The notes below the pieces were generated by a model that was given only the letters and a program-made list of their open reading frames with translations, was not told where the DNA came from and ran no database searches. The translations under genes and the position numbers were made by a program. From Acidobacteriota bacterium (GTDB lineage: Bacteria > Acidobacteriota > Terriglobia > Terriglobales > Acidobacteriaceae), in contig JAJZFE010000205.1 in assembly GCA_021798655.1 (NCBI GenBank), positions 1 through 8,978 on the forward strand: DNA of 8,978 bases, read 5' to 3'. Each line of letters starts with the position of its first letter. Position 1 is the first letter of the stretch. Below, piece after piece: positions 1-5,726 of the stretch.

Positions 1-1821
1 GATCCAGCAACGGACGGGCAATCGAACATTACGCTGACGTACGCAGGCGACTTCAACTTTACCGGTACGACACTGAATCTGGTGCTGCCGGTGAATGGAA
101 TCACGGCCAACATCAGCGTGGGCAGCGCCGTAGCCAACCCGCAGTACGGGCAGCCCGACGCACTGGTGGCGCCGGTCAGCTCGAGCGTGGCAGGCGGGGC
201 GGTACCGACCGGGCAGGTGACGTTCTACGACGGGACGCTGGTGCTGGGAACAGCACCGCTGGTGGCCGGTGTGGCGAGCCTGCCGGTGTCGACACTGCCT
301 GCGGGAAGCCATTTGCTCTTTGCAACGTACTCCGGAGACTCGACCTATGCGACGGCGTCGACTCTGAGCCCGGTGCCGCTGGTGGTGACGCAGGCAACGC
401 CGACGGTGTCGTGGACGCCTGCGCCAGGAACGATCCCGTACGGCACGGCACTCGGTGCCGGGCAGCTGGACGCGACCGCCGCGACGACCTATGTGACCAC
501 CGTGCCGGGCACGTTCAGCTACAAGCCGGCTGCAGGCACGGTGCTGGGAGTCGGAACGCAGGCGCTCTCGGTGACGTTTACGCCGACCGATACGGTGGAC
601 TTCGCACGCGCCACCGGCACCGCGCAGGTGGTGGTCACGCAGGCGACGCCGACCATCAACTGGAGCAGCCCCGCGCCCATCAACTACGGCACGGCCCTGA
701 GCGCAGCGCAGTTGAACGCAACGGCGAGCTTTGGCACCCTGGGTGCCGTGGCGGGCACGTTCACCTACACGCCAGCAGCTGGAACGGTGTTGTCGGCTGG
801 CAACGGCCAGGCATTGAGCGTGCTGTTTACACCGACAGACACGGTGGACTACACCACGGCCAATGGCAGCACGACGATCAACGTGATCCCGCTCACGGTT
901 ACGCAGCTTTCGCCCGCAACCATCACGCTGGGCGCAGGCAACACGCCGGTCACGGTGACGGGCACGGGATTCCTGCCAAACTCCGTGGTGAACCTGAACG
1001 GTGCGCCGGCGGCGACCACGTACATCGGCCCGACGAGCCTGAGCGTGGTGATCCCTGCGGCCAGCCTGCTGACCGTGCAGGCGCTGAAGCTGACGGTGAC
1101 GGACCCGACGCAGGCGCAGACCTCCGCAGCGGCGGTGCTGGGCGTGATTGCGCCGCTGGCCGCGGCCACGTTTACCGGACCCACCACGGTGCAGCCCGCG
1201 CAGCAGCCGACGCTGAACTTTACGCTGACCACGGCCTATCCCGTACCCATCACAGGCACGGCGACGTTGACCTTTGAAGGCAGCGCCGGAGTCGATGATC
1301 CGGCGATCCAGTTCGCCAGCGGCGGACGCACGCAGAGCTTTACCATTCCGGCGAACACGACGACAACGCCCACCATCACGCTGCAGAGCGGCACCGACGC
1401 AGGCACCATCACGGTGACGCTGACGCTGAACGCAGGTGGACAGACGATCACGCCGGCGGGCATCGTACCGCTGGTCATCACCGTTCCGGCCGTGGCGCCG
1501 GTGATTACCAGCATGACGCTGACCCGGAGCGGCAACACGCTGACGGCGAACATCATCGGCTACTCCAACACGCGCGACCTCTCGCAGGCGACGTTCACCT
1601 TTACGGGAGCGAACGGCGGCGCGATCAGCGACCCGCAGGTGATCGTTCCAGTAACGGCGATCTTCAGCACGTGGTTCACGAGCACGACATCGCAGCAGTA
1701 CGGCTCCAGCTTCCTGTACACACAGCAGTTCAACCTGAATAACAATGCGACGGCGATCGGTTCGGTCGCGGTGACACTGACGAACTCGTCGGGCACATCG
1801 ACGTCGGCGACAGCGCAATGA
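1..1821 (+). CDS. Ig-like repeat surface protein, 3' part (5' end outside window)
   Basis: The frame is open from base 1 to TGA at 1819-1821, giving 606 residues of a longer protein. No start is assigned, because an upstream repeat is cut by the window edge. Visible domains are: the tail of a previous Ig-like unit (residues 1-32); a Big_3-type Ig-like unit ending in a YSGDSTY-type motif (about 33-128); two tandem MBG-like units that open with VTQATPT and contain YGTAL, AAGTVL and FTPTDTVD (129-211 and 212-299); an IPT/TIG-like domain with SPATITLG and VTGTGF (about 300-383); and two C-terminal beta-rich domains (about 387-496 and 500-606). It is Thr/Ala/Val-rich with no cysteine, as expected of an exported protein. 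The role is probably adhesion or surface scaffolding; this is inferred from domain type, and no catalytic motif is seen. No sorting signal or beta-barrel lies at the C terminus, so the secretion route is unknown. The next gene begins 38 bases downstream on the same strand. Confidence 0.85.
   Translation, partial: DPATDGQSNITLTYAGDFNFTGTTLNLVLPVNGITANISVGSAVANPQYGQPDALVAPVSSSVAGGAVPTGQVTFYDGTLVLGTAPLVAGVASLPVSTLPAGSHLLFATYSGDSTYATASTLSPVPLVVTQATPTVSWTPAPGTIPYGTALGAGQLDATAATTYVTTVPGTFSYKPAAGTVLGVGTQALSVTFTPTDTVDFARATGTAQVVVTQATPTINWSSPAPINYGTALSAAQLNATASFGTLGAVAGTFTYTPAAGTVLSAGNGQALSVLFTPTDTVDYTTANGSTTINVIPLTVTQLSPATITLGAGNTPVTVTGTGFLPNSVVNLNGAPAATTYIGPTSLSVVIPAASLLTVQALKLTVTDPTQAQTSAAAVLGVIAPLAAATFTGPTTVQPAQQPTLNFTLTTAYPVPITGTATLTFEGSAGVDDPAIQFASGGRTQSFTIPANTTTTPTITLQSGTDAGTITVTLTLNAGGQTITPAGIVPLVITVPAVAPVITSMTLTRSGNTLTANIIGYSNTRDLSQATFTFTGANGGAISDPQVIVPVTAIFSTWFTSTTSQQYGSSFLYTQQFNLNNNATAIGSVAVTLTNSSGTSTSATAQ
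385..896 (+). repeat. Two tandem MBG-like Ig repeat units, period about 249 bp
   Basis: The unit starting at base 385 (GTGACGCAGGC) recurs at 634 (GTCACGCAGGC), a period of 249 bases or 83 codons. Matching landmarks are VTQATPT, YGTAL, QL-ATA, the GTF-Y--AAGTVL block and FTPTDTVD. The second copy runs a few codons longer. The DNA has diverged, mostly at third positions, while the protein motif is kept. This suggests old duplication under protein-level selection. Confidence 0.8.
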
Positions 1822-1859
1822 GGATGACGCCGCGACACGACGGCGAAGGCAATGAGTGT

Positions 1860-2666
1860 ATGAAGACGCACGCACAACCCGCGGCCCTGCTGATGAAGCG
1901 ACTGCTCGCGTCGCTGCTGGTGGCGATGATCTTTGTCTATCCGCTGCCGGCACTGGCGGCGCAGCCAGTAGCCGCGCCACAGCCTATCGTCCTGCCGCAG
2001 CCGTCCGTTGATGCGGCTGCTGCTGTCGCCGCGAACGAAGCGCTGGCCGACGCAGCGCCGGCCGCAGCAGCCGCCGGCGAAGGCGAACCGCAGCCGCTGC
2101 AGATTGACATCCTGGACGGCGAGGGCGCGCTGAATAACATCCGTCAACGCACGGCGCGCGAGCCGATCGTCGAGGTGAAGGATAAGAACCACAAGCCGGT
2201 GGCTGGCGCGCTGGTGCTGTTCGCAATCCAGCCGGGCGGCGGAGCAGGACCGATTGCCGGCCCTGCCGCGAGCGCGAGCTTCAATGGGTCGGGATCGATC
2301 TCACTGTATACGGACGCGAACGGCCAGGCCGTGGGACATGGGCTGGTGCCCAATCATCACACCGGCTCGTACACCATCGCCGTGACAGCGACTGCAGGAG
2401 CGTTGACTGCGTTTGCGCTCATCCATCAGCGCAATATTCGCGGCCCGCTCGCGCCGCTGAAGGGGTCGAGCAACACAGCCGGTAGCGGCAACGGCAACAC
2501 GTCCGCGCAGGGCAATGGACCGGGCGGACACATCTCGCACGGCAAGCTCATCAAGTGGACGCTGGTGGGTGTTGCGGTCGCGGTGGCCGTGGTGGTGATC
2601 GTGCTGACGCGCGGCAGCGGCAGCACGACCGTGACAGCCGGCCAGGGCACAGTCGCCGCCCCGTAG
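1860..2666 (+). CDS. Exported membrane-anchored protein with NIRQRTAREP-type Ig-like domain
   Basis: The product has 268 residues. Residues 1-34 look like a signal peptide: a basic start, a hydrophobic core after MKRLLA, and cleavage near ALA-AQ. An Ala/Pro-rich linker (35-79) follows. A conserved-looking domain (about 80-192) starts with an EGALNNIRQRTAREP motif, then DKNHKPVAGA, TDANGQAV and a GSYTIAVTAT strand, which resembles a Big_1 or carboxypeptidase-regulatory-like beta fold. A Gly/Ser/Asn-rich linker (about 202-228) leads to a hydrophobic helix (about 231-250) and a short tail. I recall this motif from unnamed acidobacterial proteins; the function is unknown. The ATG at 1860 was chosen because GAAGG lies 10 bases upstream. 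The ATG at 1818 would overlap the previous stop as ATGA but adds 14 non-signal-like residues. The ATG at 1893 would give the most compact signal peptide but has no ribosome site. The gene is probably cotranscribed with the Ig-repeat gene. Confidence 0.75.
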   Translation: MKTHAQPAALLMKRLLASLLVAMIFVYPLPALAAQPVAAPQPIVLPQPSVDAAAAVAANEALADAAPAAAAAGEGEPQPLQIDILDGEGALNNIRQRTAREPIVEVKDKNHKPVAGALVLFAIQPGGGAGPIAGPAASASFNGSGSISLYTDANGQAVGHGLVPNHHTGSYTIAVTATAGALTAFALIHQRNIRGPLAPLKGSSNTAGSGNGNTSAQGNGPGGHISHGKLIKWTLVGVAVAVAVVVIVLTRGSGSTTVTAGQGTVAAP

Positions 2667-2696
2667 CTCACAGACATCCAACTCCTGCAGCGGCGG

Positions 2697-3059
2697 TCAG
2701 CCTTTCCAGAAGGTGATGACCAGGCCGCCGGCGACGATGAGCCCGCCGCCGACGAGGATGGGCGGTGTGGGTGACTGCTGAAAGCGGATGCGCGCGACCA
2801 CCTGTGCGACGACAAAGAACAGCGCAACATACGCACCGAGCAGGCGGCCAAAGTCCCACTGCGGCAGGTTGACGAAGAGGCCGTAGAAGCCCAGCACCGC
2901 GATGCCGATGCCGAACCACAGCGCGCGCGTGGTTCCGGTGGAGCGGTAGAGCCCGGACTGGAAGTACGAGTCGCCGAGCACCTCCAGCGTGGCGGCGATG
3001 ACCAGCACCAGAAATGCGCCGAGCGAAGACGAGACGATCTGATTCAGGACACTCTTCAT
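2697..3059 (-). CDS. Small four-helix membrane protein, YnfA/SMR-like (UPF0060-type)
   Basis: The product has 120 residues and four predicted membrane helices (about 13-30, 46-64, 71-92 and 99-117). Helix 1 contains the ATLEVLGD segment. Its glutamate (E26) sits where E. coli YnfA and the SMR transporters carry a membrane-embedded acidic residue. Helix 3 begins with GRLLGAY, resembling the GR-YAAYGG block of YnfA, and helix 4 ends in a GG-rich stretch as in that family. Members are small drug/metabolite-transporter relatives; the substrate here is not known. The start is ATG 3059 because GAGGG lies 5 bases upstream. An in-frame ATG at 3071 would add four residues but has no ribosome site. The gene converges on the upstream exported-protein gene with only 30 bases between, and I see no terminator hairpin there. 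It is transcribed divergently from the amt operon. Confidence 0.75.
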   Translation of the reverse strand: MKSVLNQIVSSSLGAFLVLVIAATLEVLGDSYFQSGLYRSTGTTRALWFGIGIAVLGFYGLFVNLPQWDFGRLLGAYVALFFVVAQVVARIRFQQSPTPPILVGGGLIVAGGLVITFWKG

Positions 3060-3064
3060 CGATA

Positions 3065-3069
3065 CCCTC
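3065..3069 (-). promoter_or_regulatory. Ribosome binding site GAGGG deciding the start of the YnfA-like gene
   Basis: On the minus strand GAGGG lies 5 bases before ATG 3059. It falls inside the region that would be coding if ATG 3071 were used, which favours the shorter protein. Confidence 0.6.
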
Positions 3070-3120
3070 ATAAAGATTGCATAAAGAAATTTGGCATGTC
3101 TGCCGGGGTGTGTTCGGCTG

Positions 3121-3129
3121 AGTATAGCA
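3121..3129 (-). promoter_or_regulatory. Extended -10 promoter (TGCTATACT) for the YnfA-like gene
   Basis: The minus strand reads TGCTATACT. This is an extended -10 (TGn) directly before TATACT, a 5 of 6 match to TATAAT. No recognisable -35 lies 16-18 bases upstream, as is usual for extended -10 promoters. Transcription would begin near 3114, leaving a leader of about 55 bases before ATG 3059. Confidence 0.5.
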
Positions 3130-3144
3130 GCGGGTTTTCTGCTA
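3125..3144. repeat. Short perfect inverted repeat TAGCAG-N8-CTGCTA in the divergent promoter region
   Basis: TAGCAG at 3125-3130 and CTGCTA at 3139-3144 are perfect reverse complements separated by 8 bases (CGGGTTTT). One arm overlaps the extended -10 element of the minus-strand promoter. It could be a repressor or activator operator for one or both divergent genes, or a chance hairpin. It is not followed by a T-run on the plus strand, so it does not look like a terminator. Confidence 0.35.
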
Positions 3145-3254
3145 CGGCGGAGTCATTCTCAACTGCGCGCTCCAGTACACTTGGGGCACATGAACTTTTC
3201 CGGTCTCCGCGTGATTGCGCTGCGGAAGTGAGCGACGTCGAATCCGGCGACGAC

Positions 3255-3258
3255 GAGG
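3255..3258 (+). promoter_or_regulatory. Ribosome binding site GAGG supporting a TTG start
   Basis: GAGG at 3255-3258 is 7 bases before TTG 3266. It decides the start of the small membrane protein. Starting at the upstream in-frame TTG at 3215 would add a string of arginines (SERRRIRRRR) with no matching ribosome site. Confidence 0.55.
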
Positions 3259-3265
3259 TGTTGCA

Positions 3266-3457
3266 TTGAGTTGGATCGGCTGCGGGTTGCTGGTATCGGG
3301 CTGGGTGATCGCGATGGCATCGCTGCTGTTGCTCACCAGCCTGGGTCAGAGGTTTGGATTTGTGGCGGCGGGCCTGGCGGTTGAGGTGCTGGGACTGGGA
3401 CTGCTGGCACGCGGGTTCATGGCGCAACGCCATCGCGATGCAGGAGAGACGCGATGA
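3266..3457 (+). CDS. Small two-helix membrane protein coupled to the Amt gene
   Basis: This frame gives a 63-residue product from TTG 3266, with GAGG 7 bases upstream. It has two hydrophobic stretches (about 4-25 and 30-50) joined by a short loop containing GQRFG, and ends in a charged tail (QRHRDAGETR). No known family is recognised. Its stop overlaps the start of the Amt gene as ATGA (3454-3457), a classic translational-coupling arrangement, so the two products are probably made in similar amounts. Inference: it may be a small partner, chaperone or modulator of the Amt trimer, or an unrelated membrane protein. The coding call rests on the clean double-helix hydrophobicity, the ribosome site and the four-base overlap. 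Its short length and TTG start keep confidence moderate. Confidence 0.6.
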   Translation: MSWIGCGLLVSGWVIAMASLLLLTSLGQRFGFVAAGLAVEVLGLGLLARGFMAQRHRDAGETR

Positions 3458-4719
3458 GCCTGGCCGTGTGTCTGCTGTGCATCATGCTGGTGCCGCTGGC
3501 GCTGGCCGGCCTGGCGCTGATCCACCAGGGGCTGGGCCGCAGTCGCAGTGCAGCGCACGCGATGCTGGCCACGCTGTGCGCGTTCGCGGTGGCGGTGGTG
3601 GCGTTCGTGCTGATCGGCGCAGGGCTGGCCGGCTATCCGGGCGGACCCATGCACACGATCTTCCTCGGCGGCGTGCGCTGGAACGTGCTGGGCGCCGGAC
3701 CCTACATGGGACACATGCCCGCAGTGGGCGCGCTGTTTCCTGAGCTGGTGCTGGCACTGCAGATCTTCGCGGCGGGCATCGCCGTGGTGATTCCGGTCAG
3801 CGCGGGCAACGATCGCTGGCGGCTGATGGCGATCTGCGCGGCGTCGGCGGTGTTTGCGGGCGTGCTGTATCCGCTGTTCGCGCACTGCGTGTGGGGCGGC
3901 GGCTGGCTGACGCAGATGACCGCGTCCTTCGGTCTGCCGAACTTCGTCGACGCGGGCGGCGCAGGCGTGGTGCAGGTGATGGGCGGGCTCGCCGCGCTGT
4001 CGGTCGCGTGGGTGATCGGGCCGCGGCAGGGCAAGTACAGCGACAGGATGGCCACAGCCATTCCGGGACACAACATCGTGCTGGTCCTGTTTGGTTGCGT
4101 GCTGGCGCTGACGGGCTGGGTCGGGCTGGACGTGGCCGGTTCCCTGCTCTACTTTGGCGCGGCTCCGGAGCAACTGGTGATGACGATCATCAACGCAGTG
4201 CTGTGCGCTTCGGCGGGCTGCCTGGCTGCGGTGGTGACGACGCGCGTGCGCTATCGCAAGGCGGATGCGAGCCTGAGCGCGAATGGCTGGGTAGCCGGGC
4301 TGGTGGCCGGCAGCGCGGCGTGTGGAACCGTACAGCCGGCAGCGGCGATCGTCATCGGCATCGTCGCGGGCACGCTGGTCACGTTTGTGGTGGAGTCGCT
4401 CGAACTGAAGCTGATGGTGGATGACCCGGGCGGCGCGATTGCCGTTCACGGCGTGGCGGGCATCTGGGGCCTGCTGTCATGCGGGCTGTTCAGTGCGACC
4501 GCCTCGCGCGGTGGGCTGCTGCTGACGCAGCTGATCGGCATTGCGACGCTGCTGGGCGTGATGCTGCCGCTGATCCACCTGTGCAACGTGCTGCTGAACC
4601 TCGTTGTTCCCTATCGTGTGGATGCCGACGGCGACTGGCAGGGCATGGACATTCGCGAGCTCGGCGCCGGGGCCTATCCGGAGTTCGTGATGCACGCCGA
4701 AGAATTTGTGCCGCGGTAG
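3454..4719 (+). CDS. amt: Divergent Amt-family ammonium transporter
   Basis: The product has 421 residues and about eleven membrane helices, close to the usual Amt length, and sits in the inner membrane. Family landmarks present are: HCVWGGGW (W147, aligned to E. coli AmtB W148), D166 (AmtB D160), TGW at 220-222, ANGWVAGLVAGSAAC (276-290), VHGVAGIWG with H332 (second twin-His, AmtB H318), and a C-terminal VPYRVDADG...GMDI-ELGAGAYPEF tail typical of bacterial Amt. Key deviations by eye alignment are: first twin-His position Q174 (CAG at 3973-3975), Phe-gate positions L102, A106 and L225, and no Ser at the AmtB S219 position, where the local sequence is LDVAGS. Ammonium transport is therefore the family prediction, not certain. 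The start ATG 3454 has AGGAG 7 bases upstream and overlaps the small membrane gene. No PII gene adjoins it. It converges on the kinase gene with 26 bases between. Confidence 0.85.
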   Translation: MSLAVCLLCIMLVPLALAGLALIHQGLGRSRSAAHAMLATLCAFAVAVVAFVLIGAGLAGYPGGPMHTIFLGGVRWNVLGAGPYMGHMPAVGALFPELVLALQIFAAGIAVVIPVSAGNDRWRLMAICAASAVFAGVLYPLFAHCVWGGGWLTQMTASFGLPNFVDAGGAGVVQVMGGLAALSVAWVIGPRQGKYSDRMATAIPGHNIVLVLFGCVLALTGWVGLDVAGSLLYFGAAPEQLVMTIINAVLCASAGCLAAVVTTRVRYRKADASLSANGWVAGLVAGSAACGTVQPAAAIVIGIVAGTLVTFVVESLELKLMVDDPGGAIAVHGVAGIWGLLSCGLFSATASRGGLLLTQLIGIATLLGVMLPLIHLCNVLLNLVVPYRVDADGDWQGMDIRELGAGAYPEFVMHAEEFVPR

Positions 4720-4744
4720 AGCAGGCGTATCCGAACAGCCTGCT
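4720..4744. terminator. Candidate bidirectional terminator between convergent amt and kinase genes
   Basis: AGCAGGC at 4720-4726 and GCCTGCT at 4738-4744 form a perfect 7-bp inverted repeat with an 11-base loop. It starts at the base after the amt stop and ends one base before the kinase stop. There is no clear T-run on either side, so termination would be weak or factor-assisted. Confidence 0.4.
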
Positions 4745-4745
4745 G

Positions 4746-5726
4746 CTACTTGTGGCGCGCAACCAGCAGCAGCAGCACGAAGATGGCCAGCGGAATGAGC
4801 GCGAGCGCAGCGTAGCCAAGCGTGCGGCGCAGCTCCGGCGACTTGCGGCGTTGCCACTGCTCGGCGTCCGGCCGCGCGGAGACGCCGACCTGGTCCTGGT
4901 GCGCGAGGTCATGCGCCATCTCTCGCGCGCTGGCATAGCGATTCTTCGGCTCGCGTTCGAGCGCGCGGTAGATGATCTCCTGCATCTGCGGCGTAACAGC
5001 TGGCTCCAGCTGCGAGGGCGGCTGCGGCTGGTTGAGCAGGCGGTCGTTCATTACGGCGAAGGGATTGGGTCCGCTGAAGGGTACGGTGCCGGTCAGCATC
5101 TCGTACAACATGCAGCCGAGGGCGTAGACGTCGGAACGGGCGTCACCACGCTTGCCGCGCACTTGCTCGGGCGAGATGTAGTCGGGCGTGCCCATGCTCT
5201 GCGAGAAGTGCGCGAAGGTGAGCCGACGCGCGCCGGCACTGGCGGCGATGCCGAAGTCGATGAGGTGGATCTCGTCGTTGGGGCCCACCATGATGTTTTC
5301 GGGCTTGAGGTCGCGATGCACGACGCCGTTGGTGTGGATGAACTCCAGCGCCTCGGAGATGCTGCGAGTGATGGCGGTTGCGCGCGCGACGGAGAGCTTC
5401 TTCTCGTCGTTGAGGATGTTACGCAGCAGACGCCCGTCGAGCCACTCCATGACCATGTAGACCTGCGAACGGTCGGGATTGGCGAAGACCTTCATGATGC
5501 TGGGATGGTCGATGCGCGTGCCGATGTCCTCTTCGCGGCGGAAGCGGTCGAACATGATGGGGTCGCTTTCGACCTCGGGGTGCGGCACTTTGATGGCGAC
5601 CTGGCGGCCGTCGCGCTGGTCGTGCGCGCGGAAGACGGTGGCCATGCCGCTGGTGGCGACGATGGAGTCGAGCAGGTAGTGGTCGAGCGTGTCGCCGGGG
5701 CGAAGCGTGAGATTGGGAGCGATCAT
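4746..5726 (-). CDS. Eukaryotic-like Ser/Thr protein kinase with C-terminal membrane helix
   Basis: The product has 326 residues. The kinase domain spans about 10-275: Gly-rich loop around 22-32 (VATSGMATVF, only G27 of the usual glycines), VAIK lysine K46, alpha-C Glu in RFRREED (E65/E66), catalytic loop HRDLKPEN with D139 and N144, DFG at 157-159, an activation segment with T170, S175 and S177 as possible phosphorylation sites, and SPE at 185-187. A short juxtamembrane stretch leads to one helix (about 302-323), after which only a few residues remain, so it should be a tail-anchored cytoplasmic kinase. It has no PASTA or other extracytoplasmic sensor, unlike PknB-type kinases. The ATG directly abuts the TAA of the PP2C gene and has no ribosome site of its own, implying translational coupling. 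The phosphatase probably reverses this kinase's action; substrates are unknown. Confidence 0.93.
   Translation of the reverse strand: MIAPNLTLRPGDTLDHYLLDSIVATSGMATVFRAHDQRDGRQVAIKVPHPEVESDPIMFDRFRREEDIGTRIDHPSIMKVFANPDRSQVYMVMEWLDGRLLRNILNDEKKLSVARATAITRSISEALEFIHTNGVVHRDLKPENIMVGPNDEIHLIDFGIAASAGARRLTFAHFSQSMGTPDYISPEQVRGKRGDARSDVYALGCMLYEMLTGTVPFSGPNPFAVMNDRLLNQPQPPSQLEPAVTPQMQEIIYRALEREPKNRYASAREMAHDLAHQDQVGVSARPDAEQWQRRKSPELRRTLGYAALALIPLAIFVLLLLVARHK

Noticed and set aside
411..1277. Alternative plus-frame 288-codon open frame inside the Ig-repeat gene
   Set aside because: Its composition is Arg/His/Gly-rich, and it overlaps a frame with clear tandem Ig-like units throughout.
3090..3110. 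TTGGCATGTCTGCC as a sigma-54 promoter for the amt operon
   Set aside because: The GG is followed 10 bases later by GG, not the required GC, and nearby GG doublets also fail the spacing rule.
3215..3265. Upstream TTG 3215 start for the small membrane protein
   Set aside because: It would add 17 residues dominated by arginines and lacks a ribosome site, whereas TTG 3266 has GAGG at 7 bases.
3973..3975. Q174 of Amt as a sequencing error for His
   Set aside because: CAG differs from a His codon by one base, but the Phe-gate positions and the FNAGS block also deviate. A divergent Amt lineage therefore explains the data better than a single base error.
3346..4449. Minus-strand 367-codon open frame antisense to amt
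   Set aside because: It is dominated by Arg, His, Gln and Ala with no recognisable fold. The opposite strand encodes a convincing Amt protein with a good ribosome site.
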